A stretch of 42,610 nucleotides of DNA from an uncultured Gammaproteobacteria bacterium (GCA_903888615.1 CAISUE010000039.1:1-42610), one strand, 5' to 3'; shown: positions 8,705-19,279, numbered from the stretch's first letter. A program made the numbers and translations. The notes: generated by a model not told the origin, from the letters alone.

Positions 8705-10144
8705 TCAAAGCCCAAAAGCGCTACGGCAAAATTCAATCAATTGACTGGGGAAAATGCCCAGTAATAAAATCACTAAACCATTAATACTGGTGACGACTTT
8801 TAAACGGGTAGTGGTCATGATTGGGGTGCTGTCTTCCATGGATTCAAAATACATGGCTTTAACGACACGCAAATAGTAATAAGCACCAATAATGGCAAAT
8901 AATAACGCCACAACAGCTAGCCAGGTTTGATGGATCCCCATAATTGCTTCCAACACGCCTATTTTTGCGAAGAACCCGACACTCGGTGGGATCCCAGCCA
9001 TTGAAAACATTACGATCAACATCATGAAGGCTAACCAGGGATTGCGCCAATTAAGACCGCGTAAATCATTCAACGTTTGTACTTCAAAACCCTCGTTACT
9101 GAGCGCCATCAGGGTACCAAACGCACTTAACGTCATGATGCCATAGCTAAAGATATAAAAGAGGCAAGCTGAATAACCCACTTTGGTGCCAGCGATTAAG
9201 CCTAATAACATATAACCCATATGCGCAATAGCTGAATAAGCTAAAAGTCGGCGTATATTCGTTTGAATGATAGCTGCAATATTACCTAGTCCCATCGAAA
9301 GAATGGCAATGACGATCCATAAACTTTGCCAATGTTGAAATAATGGTCCGATACTATCGGCAAAAATGCGAATACTCATGATCAACACCGCAATTTTGGG
9401 AGCAGTGCCGATAAATAATGTCGCAGCCACCGGGGCGCCTTGATAAACATCCGGTGCCCAGAGATGAAAGGGGGCTGCTGAAAATTTAAATGCTAACCCA
9501 CTGATAATAAAGACCAGGCTTAAGACACCCAATAAACGATGATCGGCTGGAATATGGGTAAGCACAGTGCTGATAACGGGTAAATCCAAGCTACCACAAA
9601 GGCCATACAGTAAAGAAAAGCCATACAATAAAATCGCCGAGGCAATGGCACCCATGGCAAAATATTTAATGGCGGCTTCAGCATGGGTCCCGTTTTGTTT
9701 GATGGCCACTAATGCATACAATGGGAGGGATAATAATTCTAAACCTAAATACAGGGGGATCAGATTATGACTGCTACACATCACGAGCATGCCCAGGACT
9801 GCCAACAGGGCTAACAGATAAAAATCCAGACTCAGTGCTTTGTGCTCAGTTAAAAACACCCGCGCATAACTAAAGGCAAACAACGCGAGCACGATGATCA
9901 AGATGCTGGGGATACGTGTTAGAGGATCAAAAACAAATAAACCGTGTAAAGCTAATTGATTAGCCAGATCGTGTTGTTTGAATAACAGATACAAGGTGCC
10001 GAGCAACGTCAATTGCGCCAGATAATAACTGACCGTTGCTTGGTGGCGTTGACAACACAAGCCAATGACCAGTGTTAATGCAGTGGCCGTTAATAAAAAA
10101 ATCTGTGGCAATAATACGCAGGTACTTAAGTTTAACAAACACAT
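8705..10144 (-). CDS. nuoN: NADH-quinone oxidoreductase subunit N
   Basis: A 479-aa antiporter-like membrane subunit of Complex I, close to the usual length (~485). It has about 14 hydrophobic helices and the conserved proton_antipo_M core: the YFAMGAIASAILLYG helix, the KFSAAPFHLWAPDVYQGAP loop with the broken-helix lysine region, and the RRLLAYSAIAHMGYML segment. It pumps protons in the inner membrane and is the last gene of the nuoG-N block. An AAAGG ribosome-binding site precedes the ATG. Unlike in compact nuo operons, about 370 bases of repeat-containing DNA separate it from nuoM. Confidence 0.97.
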   Translation of the reverse strand: MCLLNLSTCVLLPQIFLLTATALTLVIGLCCQRHQATVSYYLAQLTLLGTLYLLFKQHDLANQLALHGLFVFDPLTRIPSILIIVLALFAFSYARVFLTEHKALSLDFYLLALLAVLGMLVMCSSHNLIPLYLGLELLSLPLYALVAIKQNGTHAEAAIKYFAMGAIASAILLYGFSLLYGLCGSLDLPVISTVLTHIPADHRLLGVLSLVFIISGLAFKFSAAPFHLWAPDVYQGAPVAATLFIGTAPKIAVLIMSIRIFADSIGPLFQHWQSLWIVIAILSMGLGNIAAIIQTNIRRLLAYSAIAHMGYMLLGLIAGTKVGYSACLFYIFSYGIMTLSAFGTLMALSNEGFEVQTLNDLRGLNWRNPWLAFMMLIVMFSMAGIPPSVGFFAKIGVLEAIMGIHQTWLAVVALLFAIIGAYYYLRVVKAMYFESMEDSTPIMTTTRLKVVTSINGLVILLLGIFPSQLIEFCRSAFGL

Positions 10145-10516
10145 AAAAAAACCTTTATTAAAAAAACGTATCTATTCAGCACATTTAGCCCATTTTTCGT
10201 AGAAGCTTGCTAGTGGGGACTAATAGCGATGGTGCATGTTTCCCGCTCGTGGTGCTGAATAGATACAAAAAAACAGGCTGAAGCCCATTATCGTTAGTTT
10301 GCAACTTCAACGGCCTGTGTCCGCCAAGGTAGCAAGGAAAGCCCTAAGGTATGCCCATAACTTAAGTTAACGCTATAAACAAAAACACGACGAGCGCTGT
10401 AAGCGCGCCAGAAACAGTGGTGTGTCAGCATTAACACCGTTTCACCCTTTCAGGGCTTGTTAATAGGGATTAACCTTTTTTGGGCGGCGCTTTCGCTTGC
10501 CTGGGGCTAATGCTTT
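10145..10516. other. Repeat-filled nuoM-nuoN spacer
   Basis: The spacer has no gene. It holds a complete MITE-like element at 10168-10266. At about 10390-10406 it also carries a short GAGCGCTGTAAGCGC segment that matches one end of the 215-bp repeat family found at 27738-27952 and 29752-29967. The rest (about 10280-10380 and 10410-10500) looks non-coding. nuoM/nuoN are normally nearly contiguous, so this looks like DNA accumulated by repeat insertion. Confidence 0.65.
10168..10266. repeat. MITE-like element, 99 bp, 15-bp perfect terminal inverted repeats (copy A)
   Basis: The left end GTATCTATTCAGCAC (10168-10182) and right end GTGCTGAATAGATAC (10252-10266) are exact reverse complements. The interior contains the family block TTTAGCCCATTTTTCGTAGA and AGCTTGCTAGTGG, shared with copies at 12100-12178, 25839-25987 and 42575-42610. 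There is no coding capacity, as in a non-autonomous transposon. In the nuo transcript it would fold as a hairpin. Confidence 0.85.
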
Positions 10517-12031
10517 TTACAATTTACTCAGTAAACTTAAATGCAATAAATGATCGGCAGTGGCTGTTAAAAATTGCAATTCCGCTTGGGGGAATAAGCC
10601 TAAAAATAGCAGGGCGCCGGCTAATAATAATAAATTAATTGTTTCAATTGGGCCAATTTCTTTTAAATTAGCCACTTCAGGATTAGTGATGGGGCCAAAA
10701 AAGACGCGCTTATACATCCATAATGTATAAGCGGCGGTTAAAATGACGGCAGTAGACGCCAGTGCCGTGATCCAAAAGCTACTGTGAAACATAGCCAGGA
10801 TAATCATGAATTCACCGACAAAACCGGCGGTACCTGGCAAACCTAAATTAGATAAACAAAAGAGTAAGTAGAGCGCTGCGAATAATGGCATGGTTTTGGC
10901 GATACCACTGAAATCTTTCATTAAGCGGGTGTGCATTTGATCGTACAAAATACCGATACCGACAAACATCGCACCGGCTCCAAAGGAATGGGCAATGATT
11001 TGCACCATCGCGCCTTCAATAGCCAGATAAGCGTTTTGATAACTCTGGGTGTTGTGCATGATGATATAAATCATAAAACAACCTAAGGTGACAAAACCCA
11101 TGTGACCGATTGAAGAATAAGCGATCAAGCGTTTCATATCTTGTTGAACGAGGGTGACAAAACTGATGTAAATAATTGAAATAAGCGATAAAACCACCAT
11201 GAATAAAGCGAGTTTATCGCAGGCATCGGGCACAATCGGTAAGCTAAAGCGTAAAAAACCGTAAGCACCGAGTTTTAGCATTAACGCCGCTAACACCACG
11301 GAACCGCCGGCAGGCGCTTCCGTATGGGCATCAGGTAACCAGGTATGCGTCGGCCACATCGGCACTTTGACCATAAAAGAGAGTAAAAAACCGATAAAGA
11401 CCCAAATTTGGACATCCATCGACATTTTTAGTGCATAAAAATCCGCAATGGCAAAACTACCGCTTTTGAGGCGTAAATACAAAATGACTGCCAGCATTAA
11501 GGCTGAACCAAAAAACGTGTATAGGAAAAATTTAATGGAGGCATAAGAACGGTTAGCGCTACCCCAAATTCCGATAGATAAATACATCGGAATCAACATC
11601 GCTTCCCAAAAAACATAAAATAGAATCGCATCGGTGGCAACAAAGACTCCAACGACTAAGCCTTGCATGATTAAAAAGGTTGCCATGTATTGGCCAACTT
11701 TGCGCTTAACACTGGTGCACGCGGCTAATACCACAACGAGTGTGGTAAAGCACGTGATGATGACTAAGGGCAGTGATAAACCATCTAATCCTAAGGCATA
11801 ATGGATGCCGTAAGCAGGAATCCAGGCATGGTTTTCCGTGTATTGCATCTGATAGCCCACGGTATTGAAATGGCTTACTAAGGGCACGCATAACGCTAAA
11901 CTCATTAAAGCGATAATGACTGCTATGATCCGCGCCCGATTAGGACTGGTGTCAGAACTGACCATTAAACAGACGACCGCGCCTAGCATCGGTAACCAAA
12001 TTAAACTACTTAACAAAGCGTGTTGTAACAT
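10517..12031 (-). CDS. nuoM: NADH-quinone oxidoreductase subunit M
   Basis: A 504-aa Complex I proton-pumping subunit (E. coli NuoM is 509). Diagnostic segments are HYALGLDGLSLPLVIIT near residues 77-93, the conserved glutamate helix VFWEAMLIPMYLSIG, the VKVPMWPTHTWLPDAHTEAP loop around 220-240 carrying the key lysine, and the KRLIAYSSIGHMGF segment near 310. It is a polytopic inner-membrane protein. Repeat DNA interrupts both its upstream junction with nuoL (157 bases) and its downstream junction with nuoN (372 bases). The ribosome-binding site is weak (GGAATGACC). Confidence 0.97.
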   Translation of the reverse strand: MLQHALLSSLIWLPMLGAVVCLMVSSDTSPNRARIIAVIIALMSLALCVPLVSHFNTVGYQMQYTENHAWIPAYGIHYALGLDGLSLPLVIITCFTTLVVVLAACTSVKRKVGQYMATFLIMQGLVVGVFVATDAILFYVFWEAMLIPMYLSIGIWGSANRSYASIKFFLYTFFGSALMLAVILYLRLKSGSFAIADFYALKMSMDVQIWVFIGFLLSFMVKVPMWPTHTWLPDAHTEAPAGGSVVLAALMLKLGAYGFLRFSLPIVPDACDKLALFMVVLSLISIIYISFVTLVQQDMKRLIAYSSIGHMGFVTLGCFMIYIIMHNTQSYQNAYLAIEGAMVQIIAHSFGAGAMFVGIGILYDQMHTRLMKDFSGIAKTMPLFAALYLLFCLSNLGLPGTAGFVGEFMIILAMFHSSFWITALASTAVILTAAYTLWMYKRVFFGPITNPEVANLKEIGPIETINLLLLAGALLFLGLFPQAELQFLTATADHLLHLSLLSKL

Positions 12032-12099
12032 AACAGGTCATTCCAATGTCAAAAAATTCTATTAAAAAACATCATACTTAAGGCCGAAGACCTTGTAAG

Positions 12100-12178
12100 G
12101 TATCTATTCAGCACATGTAGCCCATTTTTTTGTAGAAGCTTTCTAGTGGCCACTTTCGCGCTGGTACTGCATAGATGC
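12100..12178. repeat. MITE-like element, degraded copy B, between nuoL and nuoM
   Basis: The left end GTATCTATTCAGCAC (12100-12114) is intact and followed by the family interior (TAGCCCATTTTT, TTGTAGAAGCT, CTAGTGG). The right end at 12164-12178 is decayed (GTACTGCATAGATGC instead of GTGCTGAATAGATAC), and the copy is about 79 bp rather than 99. Confidence 0.75.
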
Positions 12179-12188
12179 CTTATCATTA

Positions 12189-14144
12189 TCAAAGTAATAC
12201 CTGCCACACAATGAAGGCAAACAAACTCAAAATCATTACCAGTGCGTATTGATACAAATAACCGGATTGTAATTTGCAAGCTAAGTTCGATAAACGATTG
12301 ATTAGGCGACCTGAACCATTGACCATGAAACTGTCGATGACTTTGCCATCGATATCAGAGGCAAAAAATTGCGACATTTTGATACTGCCGCGAACAAAGA
12401 TCAAATTATTAAAGGCATTAAAGCCATATTCATGCACTAAACTTTGATAAAGCCCCATGCTGATCTTAGCGCATTTGGCAGGAATGGAAGGATAAATAAC
12501 ATAACTTAACCAAGCGACCACGATGCCACTGATCCCGAGCCAAAAGGGGAGGCTGGTTAAAGCGTTAAATACCATTGGCCAAATACCGGGGAAATGCGTT
12601 ATTAATTCATTTAAACTGTTATAGGGGCCAAAGACCAGTAAACTCTGACCCAACCAGCCATTCGGCTCGATCAATAAGGGTTTGATACAAAGCACGCCAA
12701 TGATTAATGAAGGGATAGCAAGGGCTATCAATGGCCACCACATCACAGAGGACACTTCATGGGTAGCTTGCCGAGTAGCAGGCTTGCCATGAAATACTAA
12801 GAAAAAAGCACGGAAAATATACAGGGCCGTGACAAATACGCCGAGCAATAAACAGGCATAAGCGTAATGGGCGCCGGGCAGGGTAGTTTGCGCGACGGCA
12901 TCGAGGATCGAATCTTTAGAGAAAAAGCCAGCGGTAGGGGGGATTGCAGCCAGTGTTAGGGCACCGATTAAAAAGCAGAGATAAGTGATGGGCATTTTTC
13001 GTGCCAAGCCACCCATTTTGCGCATATCTTGTTCATGGTGCATGGCGATAATAATAGCGCCGGCGGCTAAAAAGAGGAGTGCTTTGAAACAAGCATGGGT
13101 AAATAAATGAAATAAACTGGCTGAGAATGCTGAAGCACCTAAACCTGCAACCATGTAACCCAATTGCGATAAAGTGGAATAAGCGATGACCCGTTTAATA
13201 TCCCATTGCACGATACCCAGCAGACCCATGAACAAAGCTTGGGTTGAACCGATGATTAAAATAAAGGTTAGGGCAGTGGGTGAATATTCATACAAAGGGG
13301 ATAAACGGGCAATCAAATAAATCCCCGCTGTGACCATGGTCGCAGCATGAATCAACGCGGAGATAGGCGTTGGACCTTCCATCGATTCAGGTAACCAGAC
13401 ATGCAAGGGTACTTGAGCAGATTTTCCCATCGCGCCGATAAATAGTAAAATCCCTATGATGGTGATCACGGACCAGGGCTGATTGGGGAAAATACTTAAA
13501 GTCAGAGGAGCGATTTCATTCAGATGGGCAAACACTACAGCAAAATCGACACTGTGGAAATAGGTATAAACAGCAGCAATGCCTAAGAAAAAAGCGCAAT
13601 CCGATACCCGATTGATGATAAAGGCTTTGAGACTGGCTTCGGCGGCGGAATTTTTATGGAACCAAAAACCGATCAATAAATACGACATCAAACCGACGCC
13701 TTCCCAACCGAAAAATAATAACAGAAAATTATTGGCTAGAACGAGCGTTAACATCGCAAAGGTAAATAGCGCCATATAGCAAAAAAAGCGTGGATTGCTT
13801 GCATCATCACGCATATAACCGATACTGTAAATATGCACCAGTAAGGACACAAATGTTACCACTGTGACCATTAAAATACTTAAATGATCGATTAAGACAT
13901 CGATGGGAATCGTGAAGTCTTGCGAAATGGCCCAGGTATAATAATGAACGCTAAAACTGGCAGCGTGATCTAAAATCACACCATTAAACAGGATCAAGCT
14001 CGCTATGAAAGCTACTAAAATACCCGCAATGGCTACCAATTGACTGAAGATTTTGGGTAAGAAATGCCCACCTATGCCCGCAAAAAGACCCGTTATGAGG
14101 GGAGCTAACAGTAATAAGCGTGTTGCAATAATTAAATGATTCAT
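12189..14144 (-). CDS. nuoL: NADH-quinone oxidoreductase subunit L
   Basis: A 651-aa Complex I antiporter-like subunit, somewhat longer than E. coli NuoL (613). It shows the lateral-helix subunit hallmarks: LLLFFGWEGVGLMSYLLIGFW with the essential glutamate near residue 150, GAMGKSAQVPLHVWLPESMEGPTP near 235-258, IHAATMVTAGIYL, and the KRVIAYSTLSQLGYM segment near 315. The C-terminal ~130 residues form the lateral helix and final anchor. The start ATG lies 2 bases after the nuoK stop, with AAAAGG as ribosome-binding site inside nuoK's last codons. Confidence 0.97.
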   Translation of the reverse strand: MNHLIIATRLLLLAPLITGLFAGIGGHFLPKIFSQLVAIAGILVAFIASLILFNGVILDHAASFSVHYYTWAISQDFTIPIDVLIDHLSILMVTVVTFVSLLVHIYSIGYMRDDASNPRFFCYMALFTFAMLTLVLANNFLLLFFGWEGVGLMSYLLIGFWFHKNSAAEASLKAFIINRVSDCAFFLGIAAVYTYFHSVDFAVVFAHLNEIAPLTLSIFPNQPWSVITIIGILLFIGAMGKSAQVPLHVWLPESMEGPTPISALIHAATMVTAGIYLIARLSPLYEYSPTALTFILIIGSTQALFMGLLGIVQWDIKRVIAYSTLSQLGYMVAGLGASAFSASLFHLFTHACFKALLFLAAGAIIIAMHHEQDMRKMGGLARKMPITYLCFLIGALTLAAIPPTAGFFSKDSILDAVAQTTLPGAHYAYACLLLGVFVTALYIFRAFFLVFHGKPATRQATHEVSSVMWWPLIALAIPSLIIGVLCIKPLLIEPNGWLGQSLLVFGPYNSLNELITHFPGIWPMVFNALTSLPFWLGISGIVVAWLSYVIYPSIPAKCAKISMGLYQSLVHEYGFNAFNNLIFVRGSIKMSQFFASDIDGKVIDSFMVNGSGRLINRLSNLACKLQSGYLYQYALVMILSLFAFIVWQVLL

Positions 14145-14146
14145 GT

Positions 14147-14452
14147 TTAGCCTTTTAAAGTATCCATTTTGTGAATATCAATCGTGCCACGATGTTGATA
14201 GAGAACCACCAGTAAGGCTAAGCCGATGGCAGCTTCAGCAGCAGCGACCGTGAGTATAAAAAACACAAAGATTTGGCCATCGATGTTATTGAGATAATGC
14301 GAAAAGGCAATAAAATTGGTATTAACACCGAGCAAGAGTAATTCGATGCACATTAAGAGCACTACTAAATTATGGCGATTTAAGATCATACCAACTAAGC
14401 CAATGCCAAACAGTAGGGCAGCTAGGATTAAAAAAGCGCTGAGTGTCATCAT
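14147..14452 (-). CDS. nuoK: NADH-quinone oxidoreductase subunit K
   Basis: 101 aa with three transmembrane helices, the standard size. The glutamate-bearing helices are visible as [18 protein letters not shown] (first essential Glu ~36) and [17 protein letters not shown] (second ~72), which carry protons in the membrane arm of Complex I. It is tightly packed between nuoJ (14 bases upstream) and nuoL (2 bases downstream) in the same transcription unit. Confidence 0.97.
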   Translation of the reverse strand: MMTLSAFLILAALLFGIGLVGMILNRHNLVVLLMCIELLLLGVNTNFIAFSHYLNNIDGQIFVFFILTVAAAEAAIGLALLVVLYQHRGTIDIHKMDTLKG

Positions 14453-14466
14453 GGGAAATGCGTACC

Positions 14467-15090
14467 TTATTCAGTGGGTTCAAGAGGTTCGAATGTTTTT
14501 TGGACCGCGACCATTTTGATAATTTTTAAACGGTCGTTAGCCTTAACATTAATTTGGGCGGCAAAATCGGTAGCTTTTCGGTTACGCTGGATGGCATTGC
14601 CTCGTAAACTGATGGCAGCAATAATCGCCGTGAGTAATAAAACACCGGCGATTTCAAAAGGGTATACATAAGTGGTATAGAGGAGTGAACCTAAATGATG
14701 GGTATTGCTGGGATCTAAAATAGCAGCGTTATTGATTAATGGGGTGTAATGCTGGAGGCTAATAGCTTTTAGTAACGCTATCAGTAAAATAGCGACCAAA
14801 GCAAGACCAAAGATTATTTTACTGCGGTGGTTTTTAAGTGGATTTATACTGAAATTAACTGTCATTACCACAAATAAAAATAAAGTCATGACGGCGCCGA
14901 CATAAACGAGAATTAGCATCAAGCCTAAAAATTCAGCATTTAACATAATCCACAAACCTGCACTGCCAAAAAACGCCAAGACTAAATACAGCGCACTTTG
15001 GATCGGATTTTTTGACATAATCACCATTAAAGCCGAAACAATCACCATAAAAGCAAAGGCTAAAAAGAATACATCGGTAAAATTTATCAT
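14467..15090 (-). CDS. nuoJ: NADH-quinone oxidoreductase subunit J
   Basis: 207 aa with five hydrophobic helices and the NuoJ signature [27 protein letters not shown] (26-52) and [18 protein letters not shown] (58-75), the latter containing the pi-bulge region of helix 3. The C-terminal soluble tail, rich in lysine and glutamate, makes it a little longer than the E. coli protein (184). It is a membrane-arm subunit of Complex I, 18 bases after nuoI. Confidence 0.96.
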   Translation of the reverse strand: MINFTDVFFLAFAFMVIVSALMVIMSKNPIQSALYLVLAFFGSAGLWIMLNAEFLGLMLILVYVGAVMTLFLFVVMTVNFSINPLKNHRSKIIFGLALVAILLIALLKAISLQHYTPLINNAAILDPSNTHHLGSLLYTTYVYPFEIAGVLLLTAIIAAISLRGNAIQRNRKATDFAAQINVKANDRLKIIKMVAVQKTFEPLEPTE

Positions 15091-15108
15091 GGTACGAATC
15101 CGGGTTAA

Positions 15109-15600
15109 TTACACGTATTTGGCATCGACAGCTTTATCGACAGCGATGATAGCTTCGTAATGATCACCCAGTGCCAATAATTTGGCTTTGGTGAGAATTT
15201 GATCGCCGCGTTTTTCAAAATGGTAATGCAATACCCGCGTTTCAACGATAGCATCGACGGGACAAGCTTCTTCACAAAAGCCACAAAAAATACATTTAAA
15301 TAAATCAATTTCGTATTTGGTCGTGCGTCTAGAGCCATCGCTCCGCGGTTCGGCTTCAATGGTGATCGCAAGGGCAGGGCATACGGCTTCACATAATTTA
15401 CAGGCAATACAACGCTCTTCCCCATTAGGGTAACGCCTTAAGGCATGTAAACCTCGGAAGCGTGGTGAAACAGGCGTTTGTTCTTCAGGGTATTGAATGG
15501 TAACTTTGGGAGCCCAAAAAAAGCGCCCTGTCAATTTTAAGCCTTTTAATAATTCCCACAACAAAAATGTTTTAAACAATTTTTTAATCGCATTCATCAT
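15109..15600 (-). CDS. nuoI: NADH-quinone oxidoreductase subunit I (2x 4Fe-4S)
   Basis: A 163-aa peripheral-arm subunit that carries clusters N6a and N6b. The two ferredoxin motifs are C64-C67-C70-C74 ([12 protein letters not shown]) and C103-C106-C109-C113 ([12 protein letters not shown]). It passes electrons from NuoG towards NuoB and quinone. It lies downstream of a 92-aa membrane protein gene that separates it from nuoH, an unusual interruption of the normal nuoH-nuoI junction. A 106-codon shadow frame over it is not real. Confidence 0.97.
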   Translation of the reverse strand: MMNAIKKLFKTFLLWELLKGLKLTGRFFWAPKVTIQYPEEQTPVSPRFRGLHALRRYPNGEERCIACKLCEAVCPALAITIEAEPRSDGSRRTTKYEIDLFKCIFCGFCEEACPVDAIVETRVLHYHFEKRGDQILTKAKLLALGDHYEAIIAVDKAVDAKYV

Positions 15601-15630
15601 AAAACCTGCTGTCGCATTGAATAAGTGGGT

Positions 15631-15909
15631 TCAGAAATTTTTTCGGTAAATGAGACGGAGAGTGTGTTTTTCAGCACTTTCACCCGATAATGCCCAACAC
15701 CAACTTAAAATCACTAAGATCGGATTCGTATTCACATAGTGCAGTGTAGCTAAACAGGCCACTAAAATTCGCGGCGCAATTAACCAACCTAACCACCACA
15801 GCAAACCACCACTCATCACATCGGATAATAATAACGTTAATCTGGGAAAGAAAAACACGCAAGCGAGGAAAAGCACGCCATGCAGTTGCCAAAAATCCAT
15901 GGCAGCCAT
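15631..15909 (-). CDS. Small membrane protein encoded between nuoH and nuoI
   Basis: A 92-aa protein with about three hydrophobic stretches: GVLFLACVFFFPRLTLLL, LWWLGWLIAPRILVACLATLHYV and PILVILSWCWALSG. FPRLT, GGLLWWLGWLIAPR and the TNP turn look like conserved family motifs and recall small uncharacterised proteobacterial membrane proteins. The ATG overlaps the nuoH stop as TAATG, and the stop lies 30 bases before nuoI, so it is positioned as a genuine member of the nuo unit. A role in Complex I is possible but unproven; it may instead be an unrelated passenger. A shorter overlapping frame at 15680-15892 is a shadow. Confidence 0.7.
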   Translation of the reverse strand: MAAMDFWQLHGVLFLACVFFFPRLTLLLSDVMSGGLLWWLGWLIAPRILVACLATLHYVNTNPILVILSWCWALSGESAEKHTLRLIYRKNF

Positions 15910-16934
15910 TAATTAAACCACGGTGCTAAGTGAAATTGCACCGCTAGCGCTACCACTAACACCCAGATTAAGGTCACAGGAATCAAAATTTTCCAACCCA
16001 AACGCATGATTTGATCATAGCGATAGCGCGGAAATGTCGCCCGCAGCCATAAATACCCAAATAACATCAGTGCGATTTTTAAAAGTAGCCATCCGATGCC
16101 GGGCATAAAACTTGTTAAAGGGCCTAAGACAGGGATGCCTTCAAAAGGTGATAACCAGCCACCTAAGAAGAGTAAGGATGCAATAGTCGCGATCATAATC
16201 ATGTTCGCGTATTCCGCTAAAAAGAAGATCGCAAAACTCATGCCAGAATATTCGACGTGAAAACCCGCGACGATTTCTGATTCGCCTTCAGCCACATCAA
16301 AAGGAGCGCGATTGGTTTCAGCCACCCCTGAAATCCAGTAAGTGACGAATAATGGCAATAACGGTAACCAATACCAATGCCAAATCCCGCCTTGTTGAGC
16401 GGTGACAATCTGGCTCAAATTTAAACTGCCGGCAGCCAGTAACACACCCACAAATGAAAAACCCATGGCAATTTCATAGGAAATGGTTTGGGCTGCGCCT
16501 CGCATAGCGCTGATCATTGGATATTTGGAATTGGATGCCCAACCGGCAATCAACATGCCATATACACCGAGTGAACTCATGGCAAACACGTAGAGTAAAC
16601 CGGCATCGATATTGGCTAAGACTAAGCCTGGTTGAAATGGAATCACTGCCCAAGCAGCCAACGCAGGTGCAATGCTTAACACGGGTGCAACGATAAATAA
16701 ATATTTATTTGATGGTGTTGGGGTGATGATTTCTTTAAATAATAATTTCAGCGCATCGGCAAAGGGTTGTAATAAACCGTGCCAACCGACGCGATTGGGA
16801 CCGCGACGGTTTTGCATAAAGCCAATCACTCGGCGTTCTGCATAAGTTAAATACGCCACCGCGACCATCAAAGGAATGACAATGATAAAGACTTTAATGA
16901 ATACCCAAATGGCGGCTAATAAGAGATCAATCAT
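15909..16934 (-). CDS. nuoH: NADH-quinone oxidoreductase subunit H
   Basis: A 341-aa membrane subunit that forms the quinone-binding interface with NuoB/D/I. It has the near-invariant loops [18 protein letters not shown] (33-50), [14 protein letters not shown] and [28 protein letters not shown] (~203-230, with the acidic E-channel residues), plus [19 protein letters not shown] near the C-terminus. It overlaps the nuoG 3' end by 8 bases and the next small gene by TAATG, so the three are translationally linked. Confidence 0.98.
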   Translation of the reverse strand: MIDLLLAAIWVFIKVFIIVIPLMVAVAYLTYAERRVIGFMQNRRGPNRVGWHGLLQPFADALKLLFKEIITPTPSNKYLFIVAPVLSIAPALAAWAVIPFQPGLVLANIDAGLLYVFAMSSLGVYGMLIAGWASNSKYPMISAMRGAAQTISYEIAMGFSFVGVLLAAGSLNLSQIVTAQQGGIWHWYWLPLLPLFVTYWISGVAETNRAPFDVAEGESEIVAGFHVEYSGMSFAIFFLAEYANMIMIATIASLLFLGGWLSPFEGIPVLGPLTSFMPGIGWLLLKIALMLFGYLWLRATFPRYRYDQIMRLGWKILIPVTLIWVLVVALAVQFHLAPWFN

Positions 16935-19266
16935 GAGTAGGCTTAATGGTTAGTGATTGAAAAAGCTGCTGTTGCAGTTCAGTACTGTGGGCAAACCCTG
17001 CTGGAATAAAGGCATTATGGTCCGCTATTCTATCATCAATGGTGCTTAATGTCAGAGCAGTAGGCCATTGTTTGGCAGTTGCGCTATTCATATAAATGCC
17101 GCAGGCTTGTTGGCTTAACGCTTGCTGTAAAGGCATTGCCCGTCGAACGATATTATCACCCCGATAAATCGCCCAGTCACTGAAGAGAGTTAAGCTTTCG
17201 GTAGGGCATTTTTTGTTTAAAGAAAGTAAGGCTGTCAATGGCTCTATGGTCGCTACTGCGGCCGTTAGCGGTTTTTGTGCGAGTTCGGCTTGAAGTTCTT
17301 GAGCGATATCATCAGAACTGACATAGTCAAAGCCAGCGATTTTTAATAAATTCCCTAAAACCCGTAAAATTTTCCAGCCAGGTCGACTGTCACCGGGTGC
17401 AGCCACACTGGCTGCAAAGCATTGCTGAAAGCCTTCGATATTGGCAAAACTCCCTGATGTTTCTGTGAAGCAAGCGGCAGGTAATAGTATTGTCGCGCTT
17501 TCACGTAACTGTGCTGAATCAAAAGCACTGATCGCTATCACACACTCAGCTTGCTTTAACTGTTTAACCAAAGCCCCACTGTGTGCGCAATCGACATCAG
17601 GTTCAAGATTTAATAATACATAAGCGTGAACAGCGTTATTAACCCATGTTGCATAAGGTTTACTGATATTGTTTTGCAAATGTTGAGCAATGGCGCCACC
17701 GGTACTATTGGCGCCATCGGTGATAAAGAAATACCGTACATTAGCCACGGTGTTTAATGTTAAACACAAAGCGCGTAATAGTGCCGCATCAGGATGATGG
17801 TCAGCCAATTGCCCTAAGAGGATGATTTTACGTTCATTGCTGGGATTGAGTAAATCTTCAGCAATTTTTAAGTGTGCAGCACTGGGCGTTAACTCTTTTA
17901 ACTGCAAGCTGGAGATTAAGGCATCATACCCACGATCGGGCCGTTGCAATAAGACAGCTTTTACAATACTGGCTAATTCTGTTACTAATTGCTCATAGGC
18001 ACAAGTTACGTTTGAGCTTAATGTGCAATTGAATTCATAGTGCGCTGGATTTAAGGCATGAATGACTGCCCCTTGTAAACTGGCTTTACGAATCCGCGTG
18101 AGTGCCAGCGGTAATTCTTGGGCAAGATGGCTGCCGACGATGAGTGCAACTTGACAATCTTCTAGCGCGACAATCGTGGTATCGGTGCTTAAATAATGAC
18201 CCAAAATAGTTTGGTCACGTTGATCTTGCGTTTTGATGCGATGATCGAATTGGGTGACCTTTAAGTGCTTAGCGATTTTTGCGAATAAGGCAAATTCTTC
18301 TGAGGTACTGATGGGCGAGGCAAGCATTGCTAATGCATCTGAACCGTGCTGAGCGTTAATGGCCATTAAATTATCAGCAGCCGTGGCCAGCGCTGTGGTC
18401 CAATCGGTGACTTGCCATTGGCCGTTACGTTTAATACAAGGTTGCGTTAAACGATCCGGGCTTTTTAACGCAGTATAACTGTAGCGATCGCGATCAGCTA
18501 ACCACGTTTCATTGATCGCTTCATTATCGCGTGGCACTACCCGCATGACATCACCATTACGGGTATGAATATAAAGATTAGTCCCTAAACAATCGTGCGG
18601 ACTAATGCTGGCGTGTTGGTTTAATTCCCATGGACGCGCTTTGAAACGAAATGGTTTTGAGGTAAGGGCACCGACAGGGCAAAGATCGATGATATTGCCA
18701 GAAATTTCTGACACTAAACTCTGCTCGACAAAGGTACCGATAGACATTTTTTCGCCCCGGCCGAGTGCCCCTAATTCGCGTAAGCCTGCGATTTCTTGAC
18801 CAAAGCGCACACAGCGCGTGCATTGAATACAGCGGGTTAAATCGGTGGCGATCAAGGGACCGATATCTTTATCAACGACCACCCGCTTACTTTCGTCAAA
18901 GCGTGAAAAATCTTGACCATAAGTCATGGCGTTATCTTGTAATTCACATTGCCCACCTTGGTCGCAAATGGGGCAATCTAAGGGATGATTGATCAGTAAA
19001 AATTCCATCACTGCCCGTTGGGCGTCACGCGCTTTGGGTGATTGGGTAAATACTTTCATATTGGCTGTGACAGGAGTGGCGCAAGCGGGCAAGGGTTTGC
19101 CGACTTTATCGACTTCGACCAAACACATCCGACAATTGGCAGCGATCGATAATTTTTTATGGTAACAAAAGCGCGGAATACTGATGCCATTAGCGTCAGC
19201 TACTTCGATGATCGAAGCCCCTAAAGGTGCTTTGAGAGCGATGCCATTAATTTCTATATCAATCAT
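16927..19266 (-). CDS. nuoG: NADH-quinone oxidoreductase subunit G
   Basis: A 779-aa iron-sulfur subunit of the Complex I peripheral arm. The visible ligands are: 2Fe-2S C34, C45, C48, C62; the His-Cys3 cluster H94, C98, C101, C107 ([18 protein letters not shown]); and a 4Fe-4S set C146, C149, C152, C196. A molybdopterin-oxidoreductase-like domain without obvious cofactor ligands follows, ending in a divergent C-terminal part. It is shorter than the E. coli protein (908) but within the range seen in many bacteria. nuoF, normally just upstream, is absent; mlaD ends 13 bases before this ATG instead. No clear ribosome-binding site is visible, so translation may be coupled to mlaD. Confidence 0.97.
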   Translation of the reverse strand: MIDIEINGIALKAPLGASIIEVADANGISIPRFCYHKKLSIAANCRMCLVEVDKVGKPLPACATPVTANMKVFTQSPKARDAQRAVMEFLLINHPLDCPICDQGGQCELQDNAMTYGQDFSRFDESKRVVVDKDIGPLIATDLTRCIQCTRCVRFGQEIAGLRELGALGRGEKMSIGTFVEQSLVSEISGNIIDLCPVGALTSKPFRFKARPWELNQHASISPHDCLGTNLYIHTRNGDVMRVVPRDNEAINETWLADRDRYSYTALKSPDRLTQPCIKRNGQWQVTDWTTALATAADNLMAINAQHGSDALAMLASPISTSEEFALFAKIAKHLKVTQFDHRIKTQDQRDQTILGHYLSTDTTIVALEDCQVALIVGSHLAQELPLALTRIRKASLQGAVIHALNPAHYEFNCTLSSNVTCAYEQLVTELASIVKAVLLQRPDRGYDALISSLQLKELTPSAAHLKIAEDLLNPSNERKIILLGQLADHHPDAALLRALCLTLNTVANVRYFFITDGANSTGGAIAQHLQNNISKPYATWVNNAVHAYVLLNLEPDVDCAHSGALVKQLKQAECVIAISAFDSAQLRESATILLPAACFTETSGSFANIEGFQQCFAASVAAPGDSRPGWKILRVLGNLLKIAGFDYVSSDDIAQELQAELAQKPLTAAVATIEPLTALLSLNKKCPTESLTLFSDWAIYRGDNIVRRAMPLQQALSQQACGIYMNSATAKQWPTALTLSTIDDRIADHNAFIPAGFAHSTELQQQLFQSLTIKPTHD

Positions 19267-19279
19267 AATGAATTACTTA

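Noticed and set aside
13579-13779. Plus-strand ORF inside nuoL (and similar antisense ORFs in nuoN, nuoG, ftsH, radA)
   Set aside because: These are shadow frames of strongly conserved genes on the opposite strand, with no independent signals.
15105-15425. 106-codon ORF overlapping nuoI in another frame
   Set aside because: The nuoI frame carries both ferredoxin motifs; the overlapping frame has no recognisable features.
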